Source of the DNA: Pisaster brevispinus
Lineage: Eukaryota; Echinodermata; Asteroidea; Forcipulatida; Asteriidae
Length of the DNA: 64,000 bases
Reading direction: 5' to 3'
Assembly: GCA_023634235.1 (NCBI GenBank)
Contig: JAMKCF010000003.1
Coordinates: 5,608,958 to 5,672,957, forward strand
This document shows, in pieces, positions 11,401 to 24,000 of this stretch; the first letter of the stretch is position 1; the number at the start of each line of letters is the position of its first letter. Under the pieces are notes generated by a model, which saw nothing but the letters and a program-made list of their open reading frames with translations, had not been told where the DNA came from and searched no databases. Both the position numbers and the translations under genes were made by a program.

Positions 11401-12553
11401 CCCGAAATAAAGTTAGCACTAGTTGTTTTTAACCTTTGAAAAAGACTGGTTTAAAGTTCACTTGGATCTCAGTAAAACGAATACTTATCTGTTTTATTTG
11501 GATTTGGGTTTCACAGATAACCTCATTTTCATCTGCGCTGGAGTTGCAGTCTCGGCAATCATTATACAGAAACTATTTTCTTATTGCGTCATCAGGAGAA
11601 CATCGTAAGTACATGTATATTGTATGGGGAGGGCTTCCTCAGACCCCTAGTAGAGTATGAAACAAACCACACCTGAATATCACAGATGAATCTCGAGTTG
11701 TAAGAATCATTTCGAATACCATGCAGCTTCTAATGTCGGCCCGTTTCATTGAGCCCAATCCTCTCCATCCTACTGAAAAAAAGAAAAGAAAAAAACCCAG
11801 AAACAAGCAAACAAACAAAAAACAACCCGTTTTTTGAAAGAGTGCGTGCATTCACGCGTTTTCTACTTTTCAAAATCAGGTCTAAACATGGACATGTACT
11901 TTTCAGTAAACTAACCGGTGAATATTTTCATTTAAATACTATTTGCTCACAAAGCAATATAAGTAATTTTATTGAAAAACCTTTTCCAAGATGACAGCGT
12001 TTTAGGCACACAAGTCTTCAGACATTATTATTGTCGGCAAACGTATTAATACCAATACCATAATATAAGCTTTTGAATCAGCCAATCCATTTCTTGATAA
12101 GAGTCCCTTTTATCAACTGGCTACCCAAGGTAACTCGCCTGATTCATATAACCATATTTGTATCAGATATATAATATTCTAAATGATTTTCTTGGTTAAG
12201 GAGTGAAATCTTTCAGGGATAATTAAACATTTTCACACCCGAAAACCATATTTCTGACATCTGTGTTTGTAACGTACCGTATACTGTAAAATGGTGCATA
12301 GAGTTTACATTCACTGTATTGTCATGGGTCTCCTAGGTTAATGAAAAAGAAACAGACAGCCTTTGGACAATCTGCACAGCCACCAGCACCAGAGATAACT
12401 ATAGCTCTGCAAGAAAGTCCCAGTCTATCGCCACCGGAAATCAACATCAGGCGCCTTAGTGTAACCCCTTCACAACTAACGCCATCAAGCCCTTCACCAT
12501 CCATTAGGAGAACGTCAAGACAGGAGCGCGCCGAACGTATGAGAAAAAAATAG
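8496..12553 (+). CDS. Single-pass membrane protein with IgGFc-binding-type ectodomain, 4 exons
   Basis: Exons 8496-8559, 9159-10565, 11517-11604 and 12337-12553 join in phase across GT-AG introns to 1776 nt (591 aa). Exon 1 encodes a signal peptide starting MLPTVLILVCCGGFL. Exon 2 encodes almost the whole ectodomain, matching the IgGFc_binding family (Pfam PF17517 from memory): a repeated beta-rich fold with landmarks GNRCAFVPVG, CDHLTEMLPP and WGKTFVIMPF near residues 230-280, and several NxS/T sequons. Exon 3 encodes a hydrophobic helix (LIFICAGVAVSAIII) followed by basic residues. Exon 4 encodes a Ser/Pro/Thr-rich tail of about 70 aa ending RQERAERMRKK. In vertebrate FCGBP the domain heads a secreted mucin-like protein with VWD repeats; no VWD repeats are seen here. 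Role in immunity or mucosal adhesion is inferred. AATAAA signals follow near 12625. Confidence 0.88.
8893..9064. mobile_element. Short MITE, AGGGCCC/CGGGCCCT ends
   Basis: Inverted ends pair AGGGCCCAGTAGAGCTGCTT with the complement of AAGCAGCTCTCTATGAAACCGGGCCCT. The interior is GCTTAGCA-like. It lies in intron 1 of the IgGFc-binding-like gene, just before the exon 2 acceptor. Relatives are at 29894-30092 and, more decayed, 17698-17890. Confidence 0.65.
10740..10990. repeat. Low-complexity AAAC/CAAA tract
   Basis: C-run and A-run followed by roughly 200 bp of CAAA/AAAC units with interruptions, in intron 2 of the IgGFc-binding-like gene. Cys/Phe/Leu-rich open frames on the minus strand are artefacts. 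Confidence 0.95.
11005..11155. repeat. Duplicated GGGGACC...CCTCTTTTGTT motif with an inverted pair
   Basis: CGGGGACCTCCTATTGTCCC near 11010 is repeated as CGGGGACCCTATTGTCC near 11113. AACTGGGGACC near 11090 pairs with GGTCCCCAGTT near 11140. This may be a small decayed palindromic element. Confidence 0.45.
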
Positions 12554-15500
12554 CACAATTCCAAACACAATCAAGCTGTTAAACAGAACTGAACTTAAAA
12601 AAACAAAACAATTCCTACAATCAAAAATAAAAGCGATGGTGCAAATAAAAAATGGGAGTGACAAACCGATATCGCATTTTGGCAGCTAAACCTACTAGTA
12701 ATATTCTCTCAAATCCAGCACGAACTTACCAAATTGGGTCGTTATTCATGGACACGCTGAACTATCGTTAATGCCAGAAATCTGAGACAAACTTGATTTG
12801 TTTGTATTTGGTGCGAGGGGAAAAAGAAAATACGAATATCACAAGTATAACGTATAGCTATAATTGATCAATCCTTGCCAAATTTTCTGAAATTTTACTT
12901 TCTCACTTTCGAGTGAAAAAGTGCTTCATCAATTGCCTATTTGCATTTCAGATGTTGTAATGATCCAGACTTTTATTTTTCTATAAATATTTTCCGTTTT
13001 TATAGTATAATCCAGACCTTCGGTAAAGTTGTTGAATTAAATTGGTGATTTATATACAGTATTGTGTGAATTAATTTCATAGAAATGTATTATCTTTGCT
13101 TCTTATACACGGTTATTAACTTACTTTTTTACTTTTACTCAACCCGAGAACAAAAACAAACCAATATCCCCCCACCACGGTGTCTCCAGTCAACCTTACA
13201 GTGGGTTGCTAATGTGATGTTGATGTCAACAACAAACAGCCTTCAATACGGTCGTAATTTTTTTGGGGAAAAAAGACTGTTAAATGGTTTCATGATGAGT
13301 GTATTTACTGTAAAGCAGTCAAAATAAAAGTCCCTTGCAGACTTATTCATTTAAATATTCCACTTTTATTTGAAGATATTTGATCACACTATATCCATTT
13401 TCGAAAACCGGTATTGTCGATATGCATTACATCGTGTGTAATCTAAGGTATATTACGTAATACGAGTTTCACTTCACGTCTTTCCCTCTAAATCACAATG
13501 TTGATACTATTTGGGGGGCGGGACTTTACCATCACTACTCCTGACTGTGTAATTCATCTGCCCAAATTCCTACCACTGTTTGTACATGTACGTATAATCA
13601 ATAATGGTTTCATTTTACACTATACAGTTCTACCCGAATTCTGGTTAAAAAATTTCTGAGGAAATTTGTTATTATCACATTAATAAGTTTACTTTGTGCT
13701 GATACATGATTGTTGATTACTTCCCGACACCGATTGATCATAGATATAATATTGCAAGCCCAATTATCTTAATATCAAACTAGGCCTTCCCCAATTGAGG
13801 TAAAACAAAAAAAAATAAAAAAACACCAGCAGATACTCTGCCAAATATGCTCAAAGTGCCGGGTAGTCCAGGTTACACAGAATAACAATTATAAAACAAG
13901 AACCGTTGCTGATAGGTACTTTTGCATGCAAATAATGCAAATATCTATGTTCATAAAGAACAAATATATAAATATCCGACTTGATTAGTACCTTTATCGC
14001 TGTATTGTTGGGCATCCTTAAACACTTATGATTGATTGGAAGAAAGCAAGGTCATACCATTATTCAAATCTAAGTAACGCACCCCTACTTTTTAACCATG
14101 CATCAAATATACAAAACGTAGAAAATATCTAAAAGGGAAAATAAAATGACTTGGAACAACAATTCATGCATGATGATGGATATGATGACAATGCTACTAA
14201 TGCCATGGGTTATTTGTTCCTGATCTCTCACCAAAACATTTGTGTGAACATTTAAATTTTTATCAAAGTATTACAAAATTTCAGTAATAGATAACAAAAC
14301 TCTTTAGGATGGGCGCTTTTGGGCTATACAAAAGCGTTGGTTTTGAAATGATTGGAAAGATATTTAAAAAATAAAAATAAATAATGATTCACATAAATAT
14401 CCCTCGAAATTGTGTGGGTTTTGTTTAATTAATGACACACGTGCACTGCTCGCTATTTTGTAGAACCAAAGCTTCGACTCCACAAAGGGCAGACCTAGTT
14501 GTGTTTCAAGAGGCAAATTTATATTTTTAATCACTCACAACACACTTTGTGTTTTTTTTGTATATGAACAACTCTCTAAAAGGAAAAGGAGCAAGTCCAA
14601 ACAGCAACATTTTGAGAGATTTGAAGGCAATGAGCCCTTTCAAATAATAATGCATAGCTCATTATGGAATTTATACACTTCTAACGTAAATTTCTAAGTA
14701 AATCCTAGCTAAGGCTCTACAAAATCAAAATGTCTAAGTTTGTACATTGCAATGCGAAATGAAAGCCTTTGAGTTGCCTCAACATCACCACGTCCTCTAA
14801 ACATCACAATACACTCCAACGTCAAGTTTAGGAAACAGTTGGTACTCTGCTGAGTGTAACAGAAGGTAACAAAAGAAACATGGCAAATGCAACGATATGC
14901 AGCAACTTTGTACACATAATGCATATTGTTACGCAGACCATGGGTGAATATAGGAATATCAATAAATTTGACCATTCAAATCAATACATGTATGTAGTTA
15001 GTAGATGGACACAACAGGTACCACCTGCTTAGTTTGGGATACACAGTAATAATTTGGGTTCTAAGCCCTACTGTCATTATCTCTTTTAATAATTGGCAAA
15101 TATTCCCATCGAACTTTGAAGTAACTAATACTAAATTTCACATTTTACATTTGGGTGGGTTCTCTTGATATTCCATAGTACATTATTGGGAAACAATTAG
15201 GTTTTTAAAGAGAATAGGGATAAGTACTTCACCTTCCTTTATTCTTTTTATCACGCTTTAGTTTTTAAGCTTAGGCCAGTCTCCAGACTCGAACACAGGA
15301 AAGCACACGTAAAACACATTTTTAATATTGCATCTATTCCTTAAGTTGGTTTGGGGTATCAAACATTTGGAGTTTGGTGGAGAAAACCTACGGCATATGA
15401 AAATAAAGCAAAATATAGCAATGTTGTTGGTGCCACTGTCAAAGTTCAGCACAGTGAATAATCAATCACTGAATCAATGTGAGGTGTTTTGCCACACTGT

Positions 15501-18061
15501 GCATTTCTCCGAAGGCCTATCAACTAACAGATTTCCATCACAAGGTGTGAATAGAAAGTGAATAGAAAACGAGTCAAACAACCGAATCCCCATTCCAACA
15601 AAAATTGGAGAGAAAAAAGACATGTCCACAGGCAATTGGGAAACAATAATACATCACGATGTTTTCCCCAGCAGTACTTGCAATGCTTGCGAAGCACCAA
15701 GGTGCCAGCCACCCTGCAATACTGGTCATGCACTGTTGACGTCTGGGGACCGCATACGCATTACAGCAGCATTACACAAAAGTTTAGACTAAAATACTGC
15801 CCCGAAACAAACCACATTTTCTAAATTACGGAGCCCTTTGGAGCAACTTGACAGTGTGTAATAAACCAGGCTTACCTTATAAGATATACAGGTATTTTGG
15901 GCGACAAAAATTGGTGCTGTCATCACCAACCAAGGCATGTATTGTAACGTGGACCCTCTGCCAATGCCCGACTCATGAGTCAACACGACATCATAGTGAT
16001 CCACACACTGACATCAGATCGATAACCAAGACGAAAGAGAATTTAACACTCATGGAACTCCAGTAATGGCCTCATATTGTCCGCAAAATTGGCCTCACTT
16101 TGTGCAAATCTAAGGGTATTTCCACATAATTCGCAACCATTTAATACATCGAGACTGATACTTCAACGTTTGGAATTCAGTGCTCTACGGTGAATCACGT
16201 GACGGTCACGCATGGAATCGTTCAACTTCATTGGTCGAGGTTTCAGGTAATGGGCGGAGATTAAAGATTCGTCAGTCCTCACCAGAATATAGCGTGCACC
16301 AGGTATTGTTTACATATCAGGTAAGATTTTACATAGTTTTGACAATTAATGGTGCATTTTGCCGGTGACATAAAGCTCTTTCACTCTACAGATGTATGCC
16401 TTACTTTTAATCTACCATGCTGTCTCAAGCTTTAAAACTTTACACGGTGATAAAAATCCACTTTTCCATTTACACTTTGAAAACAATAAATCATTACATT
16501 TATGCCATGTGGGTTAAATTGCGGCATTCTTATTCCCATTACACTTGCTTTACCACCAACACCACAAACACAATCACACATTATTTTTGTCAGCTTCCTT
16601 TGTTTGTTTGGACATAAGCTGAACTGTGAATGCCCCTGGTCTGCCAAATCACCTCGGTCCCTTTTATTGAAGTAGTCGGTGTAAGCCGGTAGACATTCTC
16701 ACACACAGATCTTCGTTACTTTACACTTAATATACTTTTTCATGCATTTCTTCCGCATAAATTTAGAGGGAAAATTAAATACTATTAAGTGTACCCATAC
16801 TTATCAATGGAATTAGGAACTAATAAGCAAATAATAATATTAAAAAATACAATCAAATTTAAGTTATGAGAAGGTAGAACTAGGTATCTAGGTATGCATG
16901 TACATGGATGTACCACAAATTAAAGCGGGTTAAATATGTCTTTTTTATGCACCAAAGTACAAATTGTTACTAACAATATTGTACTTGCATGTATTTTGAA
17001 GTTAGTTTATGACATCAAATTATCAATTGAAACTTCAAAATAATGTTAGGCTGAAGGTCTGTAGGCAGATGAACAATTACTTCCTCTTTGTAGAAATATT
17101 TGCTATAAGTGATGTTACACATGCAATGGATTTTTCAATTTGACCTTCTGATGGCTGCAATCAATAAAAAGTTTCCAGTCAAAACAGACAAGGATAAATT
17201 GTATTATCTATGCGCTTTTTCGAGCCTGTGAGATTACACGTTACAGTACACTGCAAATGACCTTACCTTGTGCTCTAAATAGCGACAAGGACATTTTTTT
17301 GTGACCACCACGCCTCCGTTTAAAACAGCAAGTTATAAGAGTCAATTACTAATAAGAAAACCATTCCTTGCCTTTTTTCGACCCTCCAAAGGCAGATTTT
17401 TTACCTGCGAGAATGTGACCTAAAAGTATACCAATGACATCAGTGATGAACTATATATATAATTCAATAAGTCATAAGACAAATAACATATGAACATCAT
17501 GAGTACATTTCAAAATAATGATACTTAAACGAAGCAAGAAAACCCACCAAAATGCGACGGCAACAACTCAACTTTCTTGTAATACTGGCTTATAAAATAT
17601 TTGCTATAAGTGTTACACTTGCTTTTAGCTGATACTTACAAAACCACATAAATTGCTTCAAACTTTTTGGACATAATTATTTAGTTTAACATGATAATTA
17701 GGACCCAATTTTCTTAACTGATAAGCAGAAAATGTTGCTCAACAAATTTATCTGCTCAGGCAAAACATTGGTAGGAAACCAGTGAAAGGCAATGTCACGG
17801 ACAGGTAATTTTGCCTTGAGATATGTTCCTGCTTAGCAAATTTTTTGTTCTTAGCAGATACAAGAAATTGAGTACAGGTACTACACGACCAGGAGCTTGA
17901 TTCAGAGCAAGAACTTCAATTGGATCTAGTCTTATTGCTACAAAAAAAATTCTTTTCAAGATATTCACTTTGGGCCACAGCGCCCATGAGGTGATTTTTG
18001 CATGTGTTAATTTTTTTACATGGAATTTGAAGGTTTTCCCAGGAGCCATTGACGACTGTGA
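12554..18061. other. Convergent intergenic region between IgGFc-binding-like and PITP genes
   Basis: About 5.5 kb lies between two converging stop codons. It probably holds both 3' UTRs. Several AATAAA-type hexamers are present, for example near 12625 on the plus strand and near 16663 on the minus strand. I see no convincing coding exon; open frames here (e.g. 14709-14975, 15789-16004) show no recognisable family. Confidence 0.5.
17698..17890. mobile_element. Decayed copy of the AGGGCCC MITE
   Basis: AGGACCCAATTTTCTTAACT begins a stretch rich in TGCTTAGCA/GCAGAAAATGTTGCT motifs shared with 29894-30092. The right end is degraded. Confidence 0.45.
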
Positions 18062-21000
18062 TCACTTTTCTTTAGTGCCTCTTACCTCGCCCTCTTTACG
18101 CATCTGCGGAACAAAAGACAATACTTAGATATTTGATCATCAATATTTACATAGATATTTGACATTTTTGTCATTCATTCATTCATTTTGGTTTTATTTA
18201 AAATACCTAACAACAAGTCCGGGGACTAAAACTATTCAGTTTACAAAGAGTGACATCAAAAATAATCAATGTAAACGAAAAGAAGTTAGAGATAAAACAT
18301 TAGGCACTTACAATTCAAATTCAAGAAAAAGCGGTACACAAGAATTAAAAAGGGATGAACTGACACAGAATTAAGCACAATTAGTCTGGGGCTGCATTTA
18401 AAAGGCTAATCATACAAGGAATGGATGACTGTTTATATCTGGAAGCTCTGGTTTGGGGAATATCTAGTTGCTGAGAATTTCTGAGGTTACGACTGTTTGT
18501 CTAGTTTGTGGATATAAGTGGCAGTGTTTATCACATGATAGATGGCAAGGCATGATTTGGCAAATTGGGAGACTAATTGATTATGTCTGTTTGAGAGAGG
18601 TTTGACAATAACGAAATTAAGCAAATCATTGCAAGGCAAATTATTGGGATAAGCTATGATACGTAAAGCCCTTTTCTGGATGGGCTCGACATTTTGAGCT
18701 CATGAACAAGCTAAGCCAGATGACCATACAGAAGCATGGGACCAATGTACATCTTGTAAATAGAGACAAGATCATCAGTTGTAACACCATTTTTCCTTGA
18801 CATAGAATTGTTTTTAAAAAAGTTGAGAACTGTCAACCTGAAAGGCTCACCAACTAAAGTTTACAGCTATGCCATTCCTCGAGAAACATTTCTGTATGAA
18901 ATACTTCACGTACTTTAACATCAATTGAAGACCGCTCCCCTACTCATCACTATTTTAAATTTAAATTGCAACAGTCAGATGGCTTTTTTGTTTTTGCTAG
19001 AGCTAACCAACTGATTTGATTAAATGTTCACATGTTGGTTTAGTTGTTTGCTTACTTGGGAAAGAAATGTACCCTTGAAAAAAATGATGTATTATCTCAC
19101 TAATGGCTCAGATCTTGGCCAAGCTGGATGCTTATGACAAATGACAGTCAAAGGACCTGCTTACTTTATCTAGCTCTGCTTGGGTTTCATCTTCAAGTGC
19201 GCGGATGTCGGCCATTGTAAGACCGGCCCATTTATCCATCCAGCTGTACAGTTGGCGGTGAAAGTTTGTGAATATTCTCCTCTCGGCCTAAAGGTTGAAA
19301 AAAATGCAATTTCATTCAGATCAAACTCACATATGGTATAAGCTTTCTATAGACTTTTCAGGCTAGTTAATAGCAATTTTGCTGAATTTGTAGGGTGAAA
19401 AACAAAACACAACAAAACAAAAAATCAGTTGTCAGATTAAAGTCATGAAAGTAGGCAAAATATCATCCCTGGTGTATACAATTTGACTTACCTTTAGAGC
19501 CCAGCTCTCTACTATACCTTGTAGTCCAAACCACACAAATTCAATTGTTACCAGTTTGTATGCACACATGTGAGGCTCACATGTGTTCTGCAAAAAAGAA
19601 GAAATTTGAATAGGTATTAGATGAAACCAAACATCAAAAACGTTTTTCTTCATATTGACAATCCTAAGGATAAACCAAATAAAGCCTAAAGAGAATGTTT
19701 AAATTTCTATTTTATGGGAACAGAAACAAACATAATAAAATATACATTCATTTGATGGTAGATTTTTCTGGAATGGTACAAAGTCTTTACACCACAATTC
19801 TTGTTCAATACTAAGCACACAAATTTGTTTAAAGGTACTAGCTTCATGAAACAATGATTACCAAAATCCCATTTGAAATAAAAATCGAGGATTTACAAAT
19901 GGCGTAGATTTTTAAGAGTCAAAGATTCGATATGTAAATTTGGGGCCAAAAAAGGCCTCAATTAAAGCGAGAACAAAAAATCTGCACTGCAAAAATTAAT
20001 TGGTAATACTTAGCCTCTGTGAAATTGACGGCAAATTGCAGAAATCTTTTTTGATGTTTTTGATGGATTTGAATGTCATCCCACACAAGCATACATTTTT
20101 TAAAGAACTAATTTTCCAAAGGCTGGCAAGTTTCTCCGTAGAAGTTATTCTTTACAAATGTTCAAACATACATGCAGGTCTACTACAATACTCAAAAGTA
20201 ACCCTTTCAATGCAACATGTTGGTCCACTGCTTTATTAGTCCACAACTATTACTCACCCTCCAGTCAGGAGTGTTGAGTGGTCCTCGATCCAACTTTTGA
20301 GATTTCACTAGCTTTGGATCTGTCTTTGGATCATAGTCCTAAATACATCAAAACAAAACAAGAACATTTGTAAAAATGAATGCAATTTGGAATTAACAAA
20401 AATTATGACACGAGCACTGACAAATACTGATAATATCTTGAATGTGTGGCTTTTCACTGTTTGCGGGTAAAGATAGATTACAGCTTCTCATGGAAGAATA
20501 ATGATCAGCGATGAGATTTGCTGTGTGAAAATACATGGAACTGGCTTGTGGGTCTGGGTTCCCCTTACTCTAGACCATTGTAGACCTGGAACCTCCCAAA
20601 TGTTACAAATCACCAGAAATATAAAACTACATGTTTGGACACAATGTGGACTATTTCTTTCTCCCTTTGGTGACTACTTTACTTCTTTTAAATAAATTTG
20701 ATGGCTCAAGGTGGTTTTGAGAAAAACCTCATGACAAACTAGTTGACTATTATAGCATTTTTTTAAACGTTATATCGTAATGCAGATTTCGCCAACAGAG
20801 GGTGTATGCTCTCATTCTATTGCATTGTTGTGAAAGCACATACATGTACATGTAGCATTTGGTGGTTCTTGCATGTATTAAAGCATGCAAATAGTAAAAT
20901 AACGAAGACTAACAGCCTGTTCATTGGATTTCTGACTAAAATTCCTGAAAAGGTTTAACTTTAAATGTTAGTCTCGAGAACCGCTATGCTGACAAACATG

Positions 21001-24000
21001 GACAGTCGATTTTACAACCATTCAATGTATTACAGAGGCACAACAATTTGCATATTGCGTTCAATATGCAGGATGCAATATGTCTGTTGCCCAATCACAA
21101 GCGTGGATTCTAAATAGCTTGCTGCAGGGTCAAACTCAATACTTACACCTTCTTTAACTTTGTCGTTAGCTATATCAATCTGTATAACTTCTCGCTTACT
21201 TAATAGGGCCGGTGACAGGTTGTGAACCTTGAGTTTAAAAAATGATATAAAGAAATGAATAAACTGGTGTGATACATGCAACTTAAATATATCATTCTGA
21301 ACTGACAATAGAAAACAATTAAAATAACTATAAAAATCACTTCAAACTGCACTTTGTACACTGTAGGTCTTCTCATTGTTTGTTCAACTAAAATAAACAT
21401 TGCATAGATTCTCAACCAGGTTTTATGATTAAAACTATTAAAACTTGGCCTTCTCTCAAAGGTTACTTTGCAGATTTGTGTCTACAATAAAGGGGGTAAT
21501 ATTGAAGGTATTTGAATAATACATACCAAACAAATTGTCCTTAAAGACCTACTTGACCGAAAAAGGCAACAAGTGATCTTTGCTGAAACTCATTTTAAAA
21601 TGTTTTCAATCAATATCGAAATTGAGTTCACATAAGATTAAACAGATTTAAATTGTGTAAAAAATGATAATTCTCCGGTTCGCCACAAGCCCTGTTACGT
21701 CAGCACTCATATGTGGGAGCTCCGTTTTGTATAGCCGCTTTGTTGCAGCATGGAGGTATAACAAAGCAAACTCCAACACATGACAGTATTGTAAGTATTG
21801 TCATTTTGTCGAAGGCTGTCAATGGCAGAGGTGTAGCTAGTTTTTCCAAACCTTAAGTTTCGGGCCAAACTTTTTGATCAATAATTTCGAAAAATTCAGA
21901 AGTGTACAAGTATCGTAATTTTCGGATTATAAACCGCCCAGCGTATAAACCGCAATGCTCCAAAATATGGAAAAAAATATTTAGTGTTAGCGTATAAACC
22001 GCGCGGCGTATAAACCGCGTCCAAAATGTTACAAAAAACTAACCTCAAAACACGGAAGTGAAGTTCGCAAAACTGCGTTTTGGGTGATTTTTTATCTCAT
22101 ACTATCAGTCCTGAATTATACTTTTTCCATCAACACACGTTTTCAAGAATTCGTGATTTGATGATCGGTTGTGTTGACCATGTTTTGAACTTCGTTGGCA
22201 ACAAAATCTTAGTGAATCAACGATCGGTCGACAACGCACACCAAGAAATAGTTGAACTTTGCCCTGCATCGCATCGCCCTCTGTTGACAAAATCTGTTCA
22301 CGTTTGATTAGACTTAGACTGGGCCCCGAGCCTCGAAGTGTGGCGTCAGATGTTCAGGCTATGTGTTGTACAATGTGCAGCAGGCGCTATCTACTCGAGC
22401 CGTCAGAAGTCATCTGCCGTGGCGGTGTCACGTGCATGTTGAGCTGAAGAAACAGCTGATCGGTGGCTGACACAAGTGTAGCCTGAATGTCTGACGTCGG
22501 CATATGGAGATCGCTGGGATAAATAGACAGGGGACCAGTCTAGTCTAACTCGAGTTTCGCTGATTGTTCATTTTCTTCCTCCATGATCTGAGGGGGACTG
22601 AACTCTAACAATAGGGCGGTTGATAAACGTTTTATAAAGGCATAACGGAATACAAATGAGGTGGGATTTTCAACAGGCATTTTCAACAGGATTTTGTCAT
22701 CACACAGGCATGTTTTGCAGGATTTTATTTCGTTTAAGAACATTGTTTTTATTTAGAATATTTTACAAACGATCTTTCTTTAAAAAAATGCTGTTTTTTC
22801 TCTTCAATATTTATACGTCGCCGTATAAGCCGCCCGGCGCATAAACCGCAGGAGTACAAAAAAATGTCAAAATCAACGTATAAACGGCGGTTTATAATCC
22901 GAAAATTACGGTATCCAAATTACATTAAAACGATAAACAATCACAAAAAAAACAAGTTTAAATAGCAATCCCATTAAAACATTTTTGCTCAAGTACCTGT
23001 TTAAAGTTATTTTGAAAACTGGTTGAGATGGGCGTAATATACCCAAACTGGAAGGTTTATAGATCCTAAGGACTTACATTTTCCTGCTTTCCTCTGTCTG
23101 GTTTATGCCATGTTTCAATGGTTAGGGAGAACTTTTCCTTCATGTATTCGGGATTCTGCCAAAAGGAAAAGATGTTTTCAACCACAACATATATGTGTTC
23201 ACTGACACATCATATTCAAAGAGCTGGCCTTTATCACCCAGATTTACTAAATAAGAGGTATCAAAATTTCTAACTAACAATGCTTTCACATGAAACAAAG
23301 AAAAAGTGCAGGAGACCAATTCAAAAACATGGAGTCAAAAGAACATCCAGACACCCTGCTGATGCAGGTAGGTATTGTTGTTGACTTCAATGGGAGACTT
23401 TTGGTGGCAGAGGTGGGAGACTCTAGATGGCAGTAGACTTATACATCAACAAGGTAAATCATATTTCTCAGGTTTGTGTGCATGCTCAGAATTACGCAAA
23501 CAACGGAAAACTACCCGGTATGTCTGCCATAAAGCTTTACCATCTGTAGGAGTTGAGTTGGTTGTATGACTTTGGCCCAATGAACAAAATAATTGAATGA
23601 CATGATTTGATACATTGGTCAAATGCGGAATCGTTAAATACTCACGGTAATGACCGTTTTGCAGTACGGGTAAGCATTCCATGCTTCTTCCTGCATCTCC
23701 AACGCACCCGTGGGTGCTAATGCTCTTACATAAAGTGGAACCTTCCTGTAATTAACAAAGTTATCAAGCAAGCAAATCAATGGGTTTGCAGATTTTGTAA
23801 ACAGGCAACACTAACATCTTTCCAAAATCATGCCCAATGATGTGCTAGAGGGAGTGTGTCCCCCCCCCCAATACTCTAACACACTCTACCCCTCTCGTAC
23901 AGAAGTACATGTACCCCCCCCCCATCCCAGAAAATCCTAGAGCTAAAGAATTCCTGAGATTCCCAGAAAACAATGACACAATGGGAGGGGGTACAACATG

